Source: Fremontodendron californicum | Lineage: Eukaryota > Streptophyta > Magnoliopsida > Malvales > Malvaceae | Direction: 5' to 3' | Assembly: GCA_030761205.1 (NCBI GenBank) | Contig: JAULJL010000010.1 | Span: forward strand, 4,965,001 to 5,029,000 | DNA: 64,000 nt | Part shown: piece by piece, positions 10,262 to 21,256 of the stretch | Layout: each line of letters begins with the position of its first letter | Numbering within the stretch: position 1 is the stretch's first letter | Notes under the pieces: generated by a model | The model's database searches: none | What the model was told of the DNA's origin: nothing | What the model saw: only the letters and a program-made list of their open reading frames with translations | Translations under genes and position numbers: made by a program

Positions 10262-13200
10262 ATGCGCACTGAGATGCAGTTGGAGTTCAAAAAGTTCTTT
10301 GAACTTTTAGCTTTACGTGACAGCAATCGCAATGACCAACCAGGTATATTACCCACGCCTCCCGGTTCCTCCTCTGCTCCACCGGTGGCTCCGCCACAGG
10401 GTGATCCTATTCTTCCATTTCCTCCAATGGTTCGACAGATAGGAAATTTTGATTCAGCTCGTGGTTTCAAAATTGATTGTCCCAAGTTTCAGGGAGATGA
10501 TTTCCAAGGTTGGTGGATGAAAATGGAACAGTACTTCGAAGCAGAACGGGTTCCTAATGAGCTCAAACTCAGGGTGATGATGCTGAGTTTGGAGGGCAAG
10601 GCATTGCAATGGCATCAATATTATTGCAGATCCAAGGGCGGGTTTGATCGATTAGAATGGCAAGAGTATTTGGCTGAGATGAAGGATCGCTTTGCTTCTG
10701 ATGAATATGCCAATCCTATGACTGACTTGGTTGAACTGAAACAGGTGACCACAGTGGATCAATTTCACGAGGAATTCCTAGGTACACTCAATCTCCTTCA
10801 ACTCACTGATTCCTATGCTTTAAGCATCTTCATTAGTAATCTTAAACCTGAGATATCACAATCTGTTAAATTGTTTAGACCACGAACACTGAATCAAGCC
10901 CTTTCCCTAGCCAAACAGATCGAATCCATGATATTTCCTGCTACAAAAAAGCCCATACCGTATACCAGATTCAATACATCCTCCACATACAGTTCCAATA
11001 GCAACCAAACCAAACCAAGTCCCTTGTCACCGATGTTTCCTGCACCCAAATCTGCTCCTCCCACGACTGCCTTAGCTCCTACTCCTAAACCTTTTACTTC
11101 AATCATCCCTCGAAATCCTTACCCCAACACTATGCCTCATCGCCCTTTTTCCCATAAACCTACACCTGCAGAGATTGAAGACAGGAAACGCAAAGGGTTG
11201 TGTTTTTGGTGTGGCTTGAAATACTCTGCTGATCATCAATGTGTGAAATCTAGACTTTATCAGATTCTTACTGATCACATGCCTGAAGAACAGGACCCTG
11301 AAGAATTCTCTGATTGTACTGACAATCTAGATGTTATTGCACCTGGGGGGGATAACTCTGATCAACCTATCCTTTCACTACATGCCATTCTTGGCACGTC
11401 TGGATTTCAGACCATGCGAGTCCAGGGTGTTATTAATTCCAGACCATTGGTGATGTTGATTGATTCTGGCAGTACTCATAATTTTATTGATTGTGGGATA
11501 GCCAAAGTCTTAGGCCTTGCCTTGAGTCCTCAAGAGCAAATCAGAGTCACTGTAGCCAATGGTGAACACTTGACTACAAAGGGCAGCTGTCAAAATGTGG
11601 GATGGACAGTACAAGGTCTGCAACTGTCCGCCGATTTCTTGGTCTTACCTTTAAAGGGGTGTGATGTTGTTTTAGGCATTGAATGGCTGGTCACATTAGG
11701 TCCCATCCTTTGGGATTTCTCAGCTATGACCATGCAGTTTCAGATCAAGACTCAATGGCATACCTTGCAGGGTATTTTGCCTGGCAGAATTGAGATGCCA
11801 AGTAAGAAACAGTCTGCTAAGCTCCTACAGATGATTGTTAATGCTACTCAACGCCCTTGCACCTTACTCTTAACAACAGACCACCACTTGCAGCTCAATT
11901 CCATTATGACTGGTGATACGGCATTACCTGTGCAGTTACAACTCCAACAATTATTGCAGACTTATGCCAACCTTTTTGAACCTCCAACAGGATTGCCTCC
12001 TAGGCGACCCCAAGACCACCAAATTCCATTAAAAGATGAAGGTCAGGTAGTGAGAATTCAACCTTACAGACATCCTTCTATTCAAAAGGATGAAATTGAA
12101 AAAATGGTCAGTGAGATGCTGTCCACAGGGATCATCAAGCACAGCAGTAGCTCCTTTGCATCACCTATTGTGATGGTTAAAAAGAAGGATGGTTCATGGC
12201 GTTTGTGTGTAGACTATAGACAACTAAATCAGTTGACTATCAAAGACAAGTTCCCTATTCCTCTTGTTGAGGAACTCCTTGATGAGCTGGCTGGTGCTAA
12301 AGTTTTTTCTAAGCTGGATTTAAGGTCTGGATACCACCAGATTAGAATGCAGGAGGCAGATATACACAAAACAGCTTTCAGAACTCATGAGGGCCATTAT
12401 GAGTTTTTGGTGATGCCATTTGGTTTAACAAATGCACCTTCAACGTTTCAGAGTCTTATGAATTGTCTTTTCAAGCCTTATCTCAGGAAGTTTGTCCTGG
12501 TCTTCTTTGATGACATCCTCATCTACTCTCCAGATTGGGATTCCCACTTAGTTCACCTGCATACAGTCTTTGAAGTCTTATGGAACAATCATCTTTTTCT
12601 TAAAAGGTCTAAATATGACTTTGGTGAATTGGAAGTTGAGTACCTTGGCCATGTCATTTCAGGGCAAGGCATCACTATGGACAAAACTAAGGTTCACTGC
12701 ATTCTGAAGTGGCCTCAACCTAAATCTTTGAAGGAACTTAGAGGATTTCTTGGCCTCACTGGTTATTACAGAAGATTCATACAGAGCTATGGGGAGATTG
12801 CTCGACCTCTAACAGACCTTCTAAAAAAGGAGGCCTGGGGTTGGACTGATCAGGCCACATTGGCTTTTGAGCAATTGAAGAAGGCAGTCACTACTGCACC
12901 TGTCCTTAGCATGCAAGATTTTTCTAAACCATTTGTGGTTGAAACTGATGCTTCTGGTAAAAGTGTTGGAGCTGTTCTCACTCAGCAAGGTAAACCAATT
13001 GCCTATTTCAGCAAGGCCCTAGGAACCAGAAACCAGGCCTTATCCATTTATGAAAAAGAAATGCTGGCTGTTTTAATGGCAGTAAAAAAGTGGAATGCTT
13101 ACTTGGTGGGCAGACATTTTCAGATTAAAACTGACCACCAAAGCCTCAAATTCCTTTTGAGTCAACAGACCACCACTCCTGCACAGCAACTGTGGGTTGC

Positions 13201-14662
13201 TAAAATGATGGGATACGACTATGAAGTGGTGTATAGGCAAGGATCTTCCAACATAGTAGCTGATGTTCTTTCCAGGAAGGAAGATGAGTCAGTCACCTTG
13301 ATGGCTATCTCTACACTCTCTTCTGAGCTCTTAGCTCGAATTTCTGCCTCTTGGCACCAGGATGTTGAGCTTCAAAACCGTATTACAGAGCTTATGCAGG
13401 GTCTCAGTTCTAACTCTAAATTCACTTGGCATGGGCAGCAGTTGAGAAGAAAAGGCAAGCTGGTTGTGGGGCAGGACCCAGCTCTTAAACAAGATCTTTT
13501 CCAGTATTTCCATGCAAGTGCAGTTGGAGGTCACTCAGGAATTCACCCAACCATTCATCGCATTGCTAGCATCCTATATTGGAAAGGACTGAGAAAAGAC
13601 ATTAGGCGTATGGTGCGTGAGTGTGTCACTTGCCAGCAACACAAGTATGATCGAGCTGCTAGCCCAGGCCTTCTTCAACCACTGCCAATACCTGACAGGG
13701 TATGGACTGAAATCTCTATGGACTTCATTGAGGGCTTACCTAAATCTGGAGGTAAGAACTCCATTATGGTGGTGGTGGATCGGTTGAGTAAGGCTGCTCA
13801 TTTCATCTCTCTGGCTCACCCTTTTACTGCTCTCACTGTGGCTCAACTGTTTATGGATCATGTGTTTAAGCTGCATGGTCCTCCTACTAGTATTGTTTCT
13901 GATCGTGACAGGGTCTTCATGAGTTTGTTTTGGCAGGCTCTTTTCAAGAAACTGGGCACCACCTTGAAGTTCTCTACAGCCTACCACCCTCAGACAGATG
14001 GTCAGACTGAGGTTGTGAACCGCTGTGTGGAGTTCTATTTACGCTGTATGACCAGTGAGAAACCAACTGAATGGAGTCAGTGGCTCCCATTGGCAGAATG
14101 GTGGTATAACACCACATATCACTCCTCCACTAATACCACTCCTTATGAAATTGTCTATGGTCAACCTGCTCCCACACATTTGCCTTACCTCGCTGGTACC
14201 TCACCTGTTGATTCTGTGGATCGAAGCTTACAGGCTCGAGAATCAGCCATTCGCATGTTGAAGTTCTATTTGCATAGGGCTCAGACTCGCATGAAACACT
14301 TTGCAGATCGCAAACGTAGTGACCGAGAGTTTGTAGTAGGTGATTGGGTGTATGTTAAGCTACAACCTTACAGACAATCTTCTGTGGTTAATAGAAACAG
14401 CCTCAAGTTATCTGCTAAATACTTTGGACCATTCCTGATTGTTGGTCAAGTAGGCAAGGTGGCCTATCAATTACAACTTCCTCCTCATTCCAAAATACAT
14501 TCTACATTTCATGTGTCCCAATTAAAGAAGCATGTGGGTGCTCAACCTACTCAGTTACAGCTTCCGGTTGTGGCTGCTGATGGCACTATTGCTAAAGAAC
14601 CGTTGGAAATTTTGCAGCGACGTATGAAAAAGAAAGGTATAGGGCTGTTACTGAAGTCCTAG
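10262..14662 (+). CDS. gag-pol polyprotein of gypsy element, frameshifted at the C-terminus
   Basis: One 1466-codon frame. The frame is open upstream to the primer site but has no earlier ATG. A gag domain spans about residues 70-210, with a zinc-knuckle-like CFWCG...H..C near 315-330. The protease active site is in LIDSGSTHNFID (Asp about 401). RT carries FFDDILIYS (Asp750-751), RNase H has TDASGKS (about 897), and integrase has the H-H-C-C finger near 1088-1130 followed by D, D, E at about 1152, 1213 and 1249. The frame ends at 14662, but the +1 frame just past 14640 continues to a stop near 14748 with a chromodomain-like tail (LVRWSN, DATW, FPGFNP). A single-base loss near 14632-14640 therefore appears to cut off the tail that chromoviruses use to target chromatin. 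Confidence 0.92.
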   Translation: MRTEMQLEFKKFFELLALRDSNRNDQPGILPTPPGSSSAPPVAPPQGDPILPFPPMVRQIGNFDSARGFKIDCPKFQGDDFQGWWMKMEQYFEAERVPNELKLRVMMLSLEGKALQWHQYYCRSKGGFDRLEWQEYLAEMKDRFASDEYANPMTDLVELKQVTTVDQFHEEFLGTLNLLQLTDSYALSIFISNLKPEISQSVKLFRPRTLNQALSLAKQIESMIFPATKKPIPYTRFNTSSTYSSNSNQTKPSPLSPMFPAPKSAPPTTALAPTPKPFTSIIPRNPYPNTMPHRPFSHKPTPAEIEDRKRKGLCFWCGLKYSADHQCVKSRLYQILTDHMPEEQDPEEFSDCTDNLDVIAPGGDNSDQPILSLHAILGTSGFQTMRVQGVINSRPLVMLIDSGSTHNFIDCGIAKVLGLALSPQEQIRVTVANGEHLTTKGSCQNVGWTVQGLQLSADFLVLPLKGCDVVLGIEWLVTLGPILWDFSAMTMQFQIKTQWHTLQGILPGRIEMPSKKQSAKLLQMIVNATQRPCTLLLTTDHHLQLNSIMTGDTALPVQLQLQQLLQTYANLFEPPTGLPPRRPQDHQIPLKDEGQVVRIQPYRHPSIQKDEIEKMVSEMLSTGIIKHSSSSFASPIVMVKKKDGSWRLCVDYRQLNQLTIKDKFPIPLVEELLDELAGAKVFSKLDLRSGYHQIRMQEADIHKTAFRTHEGHYEFLVMPFGLTNAPSTFQSLMNCLFKPYLRKFVLVFFDDILIYSPDWDSHLVHLHTVFEVLWNNHLFLKRSKYDFGELEVEYLGHVISGQGITMDKTKVHCILKWPQPKSLKELRGFLGLTGYYRRFIQSYGEIARPLTDLLKKEAWGWTDQATLAFEQLKKAVTTAPVLSMQDFSKPFVVETDASGKSVGAVLTQQGKPIAYFSKALGTRNQALSIYEKEMLAVLMAVKKWNAYLVGRHFQIKTDHQSLKFLLSQQTTTPAQQLWVAKMMGYDYEVVYRQGSSNIVADVLSRKEDESVTLMAISTLSSELLARISASWHQDVELQNRITELMQGLSSNSKFTWHGQQLRRKGKLVVGQDPALKQDLFQYFHASAVGGHSGIHPTIHRIASILYWKGLRKDIRRMVRECVTCQQHKYDRAASPGLLQPLPIPDRVWTEISMDFIEGLPKSGGKNSIMVVVDRLSKAAHFISLAHPFTALTVAQLFMDHVFKLHGPPTSIVSDRDRVFMSLFWQALFKKLGTTLKFSTAYHPQTDGQTEVVNRCVEFYLRCMTSEKPTEWSQWLPLAEWWYNTTYHSSTNTTPYEIVYGQPAPTHLPYLAGTSPVDSVDRSLQARESAIRMLKFYLHRAQTRMKHFADRKRSDREFVVGDWVYVKLQPYRQSSVVNRNSLKLSAKYFGPFLIVGQVGKVAYQLQLPPHSKIHSTFHVSQLKKHVGAQPTQLQLPVVAADGTIAKEPLEILQRRMKKKGIGLLLKS

Positions 14663-14779
14663 TTCGTTGGTCCAACTCTTTTCTAGAGGATGCGACTTGG
14701 AAGGTTCTTTACGACTTGCAGAAGCAGTTTCCTGGTTTTAATCCTTGAGGTCAAGGATTCTCTTCAGCCGGGGAGTATT

Positions 14780-15137
14780 TGATACGTGTTATATTTTAAC
14801 AGTTTTCTTTTAGTCAGTTTACAATTTTTGTTACAATCGAATATGGCCATTTGCATTGTAGTTAGTTTTCATATGTCTGTAACAACCAAGGGGCATTGTA
14901 GTCTTTGTGCTCAAAACGGTTATATGGGATCATGTGCATCACTGTGCATAAAAAGAGGAATATACTGATGAATGAAATATATGGATTTTCCCAGAATTTA
15001 AGCTCTCTGTCTTTCTTGTCTCGTTTCTTCTCTATTCTGCTTCTATTCTCTTCCCTTCTTCTTCTTCCCCTATTCTGTCTTTCCCTTCTTTCCCTTCTTC
15101 CTTTACAATTACACAACTCAGTAAGTGAGCTCTATCA
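14780..15137 (+). repeat. 3' LTR of the gypsy element
   Basis: Begins TGATACGTGTTA directly after the purine tract and ends CTCTATCA. It is 8 bp longer than the 5' LTR because of differences in the pyrimidine tract. The 5-bp duplication AAAAC follows at 15138-15142. Confidence 0.93.
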
Positions 15138-15142
15138 AAAAC

Positions 15143-15943
15143 CTGGAAGCAGTTACAGAAAATAAAAAATTTATTAAAAAATATCAATGCAATAAAAAAT
15201 GAAACTAAAAACAAATTTTAAAAAATAATAATCCAACACACCTTAAACTTAATCGTCTAATAAGTTCAACAATTCCTGAAAGAATTATAAAAAACAATTA
15301 AACATTTAGAACAGTTCAACAATTAATTCAAGCATCAAAATCAATTGAACAACAAAACATACAAAAATTTGAAATCAATAATCAACTTTAAATCCAAACT
15401 AAACAACATGTAAAAGATTAGAAAAAAAACTAAACCAAAAAACAAAACTCAAACGAAGAAACATCCACAAAGAAGAAGAAGGAATATCCCAATTAGTGGA
15501 CAACTCGAAGAAGAAGAAACAACCCAATTGGCGCAGACAAATCTCACTATTCGCCAGCCAAAACCCCTAAAATTCGACAGATGAAATTAAAAAAAAAGGC
15601 ACAAAATAATCACCAAATCTAGCGAATGAAAACCCTCCTCTGATAATCTTCTCTCATCTTGCTATCCCCTCCTTTCTTCTTTCTTGATTTCTCTCTCGCT
15701 TTCTCCTTCTCTCTCTTTCTATTTTTTCTCCTCATTCTGTTTCCCTCTCTCCACTTCTCAAATCTTCTATTTCTCTTTTTTTTTTGTTCGGTTAAAAGTT
15801 GAATCACCAGATGTCAAAGAAAAAATTACGTGTAGGACGGATGTCATCCTCACGAAAGAAAATAAGCTGCATGAAGGTCAAAAGAAAAAGAAATATAAAT
15901 AACAGTCGTCAACCTTGATGGGAAGAAACTAAACCCAACAAAC
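15143..15943. other. Spacer right of the gypsy element
   Basis: AT-rich with a GAAGAAGAAG purine stretch (about 15465-15530) and a long CT-rich stretch (about 15630-15790). Together they resemble a plant 5' leader on the minus strand, but no coding exon follows on that strand, so I call no gene. Confidence 0.45.
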
Positions 15944-15946
15944 TAA

Positions 15947-16332
15947 CGGCTAGTTTAATATTACTGTTGAAAAAAGTTTGAATTTAAAAAATTCGAATTG
16001 AAAAAAGTGTGTTTATAAAGTGTGGTAAAAAAGTGTGGTTTAAAAACTTTTAAGTGTTTAGCATTGCTGTGAAAAAGTGTTGTAGGAAATTGAAATGTCA
16101 AAAAAATATATGTTTAAAATAATAAAAGTGTAGAGATGTGAGGATAATAAAGTCATTTTATCCAAAAGCCAGCTTTTAAAACCCAAAAGCTATATTTTTT
16201 AGCTTTTTGGTTTGGTTTTTCAAACCATAGTTTCAACAAGCCAATTTTTTTTTATCTGTTTAGCATTGCGTTTGCGGTGAAAAGCAACTTTTGACCTCAA
16301 AAGCTGTGCCAGAAGCAATGCTAAACGAGGCC
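15947..16332. mobile_element. Tourist/Harbinger-like MITE
   Basis: It begins CGGCTAGTTTAATATTAC and ends ATGCTAAACGAGGCC, which form imperfect inverted ends (GGCCTCGTTTAGCATT against GGCTAGTTTAATATT). A TAA trinucleotide flanks both sides (15944-15946 and 16333-16335), as expected for this superfamily. It has no coding capacity. Confidence 0.55.
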
Positions 16333-16437
16333 TAAGTCTCACAAACAGATAAAAACAAAAGAGAAAAAATATATAAAAAAACAGCTGTCAACCTAAGATT
16401 AATAGTTTGGATAACTTTAATATTATGTTTATAGATG

Positions 16438-17035
16438 TGATACCAAAAGTAGTTTTATGACAATGAGAGTATTGATGTGAAGCCACTCGGTTTTTAGAGC
16501 TTTCTAAAAGCCATGGGCGGAAATTACTTCAAGGTATTATAATATTCATTATATATTTCTTTTTATATTTAAATTGAGGATTTGAACCCAATTTTTGTAG
16601 TAAGAGAAAACACACATCAATAATGAAATGTTAGGATACAATTTCATCTAAATATATGAATGAATATTAATTAATTCATAAGTAAAATAATTCAAATTAA
16701 ATTAATAAATTATTATCAGGTCAACTAAGATAAATATTTTTGAAATAAAAATATTAAGATAAATATTAATAATAGATTATTAATATGAATGCATTTTAAA
16801 AATTACTCTTGACATTCATTTATAATTTATTGTAAGGTCTTTCCATAAAAGGTTTTTTTTTTTTTTTTTAATATGTCTAATGGTTGTTTCATTGAATGAT
16901 AAATGTCACTTAAATGAGACTTGTTCAAGGGTTGGGTTATCCGTTTAAACTCGAAGATTCGTTCTATATTTGGGAGGGTTTGAACAAAAATATTAGGCTC
17001 GAAAAATAAGCCTGGACATATGAAAAACTCATTTT
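16438..17035. repeat. Dispersed repeat shared with the window's right end
   Basis: About 600 bp matching 63300-63905 in the same orientation. Shared landmarks are GATACCAAAAGTA, GAAGCCACTCGG, GGGCGGAAATTACTTCAAGG and ATTTGAACCCAATTTTTG. Beyond about 16920 it runs into a hAT-like MITE fragment (GGTTGGGTTATCCGTTTAAA). It is non-coding. Confidence 0.75.
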
Positions 17036-17250
17036 TTTAAACGGGTCGAGCCTTAGGTAAAGAATTTTAAACCGAGTCTGGCTCGACCTACCAGAATAAT
17101 ATATTTTTATATAATAGTTATTTATATTTTATAATAATAATAATAATTTTATTTTACTATGTATAACTACTGTTCTTTGATCTAATTGAGGTAGAGTTTA
17201 ATATCCCAAAAGAAAAGGCTAGAATGAAATTAGAATTTCCAAGTCCCAAG

Positions 17251-17541
17251 TAGACCTGCTTATGAATCAGGTAGCCCGCTTGATCCGGCAGGTCCGATCT
17301 GTATTGGATCAAGTTTAGGTAAGAGAATTTGTGATTCGGATCGATCCGAATTAATGTTCACTATTAAAAAATAATTTTTTTTAAAAAAATTAATTATAAA
17401 ATATATAAATATTAATAAAAATTTAATTTATTATTATTATTAATCTGAACCGATGGGCTGGCTTGAGTCCGCCAAAAACCGGGTCTAAATAAGAAAAAAA
17501 ATTTGGATCACGATTTGACTTATGACTTATGAGTAGGTCTA
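17251..17541. mobile_element. hAT-like MITE
   Basis: 291 bp with ends TAGACCTGCTTATGA and TTATGAGTAGGTCTA. It is flanked by an 8-bp target duplication with one mismatch (GTCCCAAG at 17243-17250, GTCCTAAG at 17542-17549). It belongs to the same broad family as 23167-23699 and 47322-47886. Confidence 0.75.
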
Positions 17542-17549
17542 GTCCTAAG

Positions 17550-18430
17550 TCCCAACATCGTCAAGCAACCAAGCCCTTGGTGGGCCAATACCTTCAGCTC
17601 TACTTTTGTTTTAGGCTCATCCAAGAGCCCACCCCATCATGAGCCTTTGGACTTTGGTGGTGTATTCTTATGGGGCATACCATTTGCCTATCCTAGATTC
17701 ATCTATACAGATCAGGGCTTAGGATTTTGAGTTATAAGGTCTAGTTTAAATGGGTCCGTTTCCCAGCTACTCAACAAGATTAATCCCAGTTTTAGTTGTT
17801 AACACGCCCAGACATCTAGCGGATTACTTTTTACCCAAATTCGGATTTTATAACCTAAGCCAGCTTGATCAAAATAGGAAGTTCAACGGCAAATAAAAAA
17901 AAAAGCGGGCTGGGTCGGGCCTGGCCACTCTCTTGGTAATTAGGGTCGAACCTGGTCAAAAAATATTGTTCATGTTTCGGATCGAATTGAGCCTAGACAA
18001 ATATAAAAAGTATTAGTATCCTGTTTAGGTTCGGTTCGACCCATAAAAAAAATCTGCACTTAATTAATTACTCATAATTTTTTTTAACTTTTTTTGGTTT
18101 CTTCAAAAGACTTGGACGATATTTTTAAAAATTTCAAGGATATTATTGTCTTTTTAATATTGGTATTTTGGATTTTTCAATACAATATATTTTTTATTTT
18201 CATAGCATTGTGAATATTAATCTTGTCTTAATTCAGTATCAATCTTACCTTCAATCACTTAATTAAAATACAAAGCCAGTAAAAATATTAAAATTTCCAA
18301 TTATATATTATTTTATCATTGATTCTCTTTTTATTTCAGCATTATAAATTATAATCGTGCAACAAAACGCGAGTTCTCAACCTAGTTTCATATTAGAAAA
18401 AAGATAGGCACTAATGCTTGGATGCACATA
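17550..18430. other. Spacer without recognisable gene
   Basis: Mixed sequence with patches of GGGCTGGGTCGGGCC-like text (17900-18060) typical of dispersed hAT-like MITE fragments. No frame, RNA or intact element can be supported. Confidence 0.45.
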
Positions 18431-18448
18431 AATTCACGTTCATACGTC

Positions 18449-18912
18449 CTAACTGTTCATGGATCGGATTATTCGTCCAAACCCGAAATCCGCTCGATAT
18501 TTGGGAGGACTTGGATAAAAATATTAGGTCCGAAAAATGGGTCTTGACAAAATTGTAGGCCCGTTTTCTAAACGGGCCAGGCCTTGGGCAGAAAAATTTA
18601 GGCCCGGCCCGAATAGTATTGTAAAAAATAAATATATTTTATATTTAATAATTAAATAATTTATAATTTGAATCTTGGTTATTTATATTAAGTTCAGCAG
18701 AAAAAGACAAAAACTTGAAAATTAAAATAACAAAATAAAAAATTGACGGGCCGGGCCAAGCCTAGATATTATACTAATAATTTGGACCGGACCTGGATAA
18801 AAAAAATAACCCATATTTTTGACCGGACCGAACCTGAAAAAACATAAAAACTCTTAGCATATAATCTGAACCCATCCCTAACCCGATCCGACTCAACCCA
18901 TAATCAGCTTTA
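18449..18912. mobile_element. Degenerate hAT-like MITE
   Basis: Ends TAACTGTTCATGGATCGG and (revcomp) TAAAGCTGATTATGGGTT resemble the TAGA-family ends, with internal GGGCCAGGCCTTGGGC and GGGCCGGGCCAAGCC arms. I could not match an 8-bp duplication, so the borders are approximate. Confidence 0.4.
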
Positions 18913-19101
18913 GTTTCAACTACCAAGTTATTTTCAAAAGAATCAAAACCAATTGATTGGATTGAAAATGCCTTTAATGTCAGATGTATATACACTGTTA
19001 CGAGAGTGACAAATTGAAAATGCCTTTATTGTCACATTTATATACATTGTTACAAGACTGACAAATGAAACGAGATCCATTCAATATAGATTTTTTTATT
19101 T

Positions 19102-19717
19102 GGGTAAATTTAAAAAACATATTATTATAGATTTTTTTATTTGAATAAATTTAAAAAACATATCATCAATAATATAATAATTATTAAATAGTATAATAAG
19201 TAAGAATTATTTGAAAATAAAAAAATAAAAAATTATTAAAAAAATTATAAAGATAAAATTATAAAGACAAAATTACTCTTGATAAAAGACTTTCTCCTCT
19301 ATTTTTCTCTATTTTTTTAATTTACTTTTTTAATTAAAAAATAAAATTTTTTGAAAACAAATTTTTTTAATTTTAAAATATAAATATTTAAATATTTTTA
19401 TTTACTTTTTTAATTAAATTTTTTAAAAAAATAAGAAATAATAAAATTAATTTTTTAAAATTAATTTTTTTAATTAAAAAAATAAATATTTAAATATTTT
19501 ATTTTTTAAATTTATTTTTATTTAAAAATTAAAAAAATAATATTTTTTTAATGGGAGGAGAAAAGAAAAAAGGTTTTTTCATTAAAGATAATTTTATCTT
19601 TACAATATCTTTTTTAACGATTTTTTAACTTTTTTATTTTTTTTTTCAAATAACTCTTACCCATTAAACCATTTAACAATTATTTAACTATTGAGAGCAT
19701 ATTTTCTAGATTTACCC
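19102..19717. mobile_element. Fold-back MITE (GGGTAAATTT family)
   Basis: Left arm GGGTAAATTTAAAAAACATA and the reverse complement of the right end (GGGTAAATCTAGAAAATATG) pair over more than 100 bp. Both arms share ATTATTAAATAG-like and TAAGAATTATTTGAAAA-like text. The same family frames the LINE at 58219-63283. The middle is extremely AT-rich and non-coding. Confidence 0.6.
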
Positions 19718-20184
19718 TATTTTTTCCCCCCAAATTTTACACCACTCATTTTTATTATTATTGAAATTTTTGACTGAGTTTGATATAACGAATCAAGTAA
19801 CAATAATTCAATTAACATAATTATTAAAATATTAAATTTAAAAGAATAATAAAAAAAATAAAAAAAATATTTATCTCTTTTAAAGTTTTTATTTTTTAAA
19901 AAATTATAAAACTTATTGACTTCTACGATAAAAACTTCTTAAATAATTTTTCTGGAATTTAAAAAAAAAAAAAAAATCAGTCACATTGGAGGTATTAAAT
20001 TTTAGTAGGTTTAATGCAAAAAATCCGACTAATGATTCAATTTAAAATTAAATCTTTGACCTTTGCTCATATCAAGATCAAAACTTATAACTTGTGACAA
20101 ATCAATATTTAAAATTTCAAAATTTCAGAAATCAGTTTTTTTTTTTTTTTTTTTTTTATTATTATGGAAGTCGGCGCATGTATC

Positions 20185-20688
20185 TAGAGATGATAGTAGA
20201 GCGGGACGGAGGCGGGGATTGCATTATCCATCTCCACTCCACTCTTGCATGAATGTTGGAAACATCTATCTTCATGAATGTCGGTTACATCCATAACCGC
20301 TCCATGGTGCTCCACTCAGCTACATTTCAATTTTTTATTAATTATTTTTAACTTAATATTGTAAAAATTTGTATTATAATTTATTCATAAACATAACTTT
20401 AATATATAAAATTCTTTAATGTATATAATATACTTATATATATAAAATATCAGTATATATGTAATTTTAGTATATATATCTATAATATATACTAACAATA
20501 TAAGGGAAAATATAAAATATTTTAAAGGGTAAAATAATAATTTCAAAAATTGAGGCGGAGCAGATCAAACATTTACTAAAATCACCCCGCTCCACCCCAC
20601 CTTCGCTTTTAAAAAAATAAAAAAAATCTCTCCATTCGGAGCGGATCGGTGCAAAATCTATCGATCTGATCGGATTTTGTCATCCTTA
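20185..20688. mobile_element. hAT-like MITE with perfect 8-bp TSD
   Basis: 504 bp, starting TAGAGATGATAGTAG and ending TTTTGTCATCCTTA. It is flanked by a perfect 8-bp duplication CATGTATC (20177-20184 and 20689-20696). GC-rich arms (GAGCGGGACGGAGGCGGGG; CGGAGCGGATCGG) surround an AT-rich core. No coding frame. Confidence 0.82.
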
Positions 20689-20696
20689 CATGTATC

Positions 20697-21251
20697 AATT
20701 GAAATAATCAAGTTACCTGTCATTTTTTGCCATGCGGCAGAAACAGGTGGAATATTTTAGGTAAAATTTTTTCCAGAGCTGAAGAATCTTTTTTTTCCGA
20801 AAAAAATGGATTTTTGGTTTTCTTCCATTTATTTCTTTCTTTTTCTGAAAAAAAAAAAATCACTATCAGCAGCTTTAACCCCCAAAACATTCGTCGAGAG
20901 AGCTTGACCACCTCAAACTATGCCCTTTACGTCGGCCTGGCATTTTGGTGCTAGATCAGGCCTTCAAATACTCCGGTCGACACCATTTTTAGGGATTTAA
21001 ATTGAAGTTACGAACGCTTTTTCGATCCGTCGTATTTATCGCGATTGCGAATGTAATGAATGCTATCGCGATCAATTGAGATAAATATCGACTGTAAATA
21101 TTGACGACGAAAAGAGTCAAAACCGCTAAATAACAATCGTAACATCGCGCTATTTAAATCCATGCTTATTTTCTGAAATTTCAGGTTTCATTTTTTTTTT
21201 TTTTTTACCTTTTGTTTTCATGATGATGAAAGATGGCTTCACAGCTTTGTA
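20697..21251. other. Spacer without recognisable gene
   Basis: No open frame looks like a protein. A segment at about 20960-21150 is comparatively CG-rich for this window (CGATCCGTCGTATTTATCGC, ATCGCGAT repeats), but I recognise nothing in it. Confidence 0.45.
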
Positions 21252-21256
21252 TAAAT

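Larger units (their letters stand above)
9764..15137 (+). mobile_element. Ty3/gypsy LTR retrotransposon, nearly intact
   Basis: A 5374-bp element bounded by LTRs of 350 and 358 bp that start TGATACGTG and end CTCTATCA. It is flanked by a perfect 5-bp target duplication AAAAC (9759-9763 and 15138-15142). A primer site TGGTATCAGAG (initiator Met-tRNA type) follows the 5' LTR and a purine tract (GGGGAGTATT, about 14770-14779) precedes the 3' LTR. One open frame codes for gag-pol in the order gag, protease, RT, RNase H, integrase, which is the Ty3/gypsy order. The LTRs differ only by a few small indels and substitutions, so insertion is fairly recent. Confidence 0.95.

Noticed and set aside
9770..15165. 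Short frames in both gypsy LTRs
   Set aside because: They occur twice because the LTRs are repeated and contain only LTR sequence.
15603..15830. CT-rich stretch as a minus-strand gene leader or promoter
   Set aside because: No coding exon follows on that strand within the expected distance, and the composition alone is not evidence.
16560..16620. B-box-like ATTTGAACCC as a tRNA or SINE
   Set aside because: There is no A-box at the right distance, no cloverleaf and no tail.
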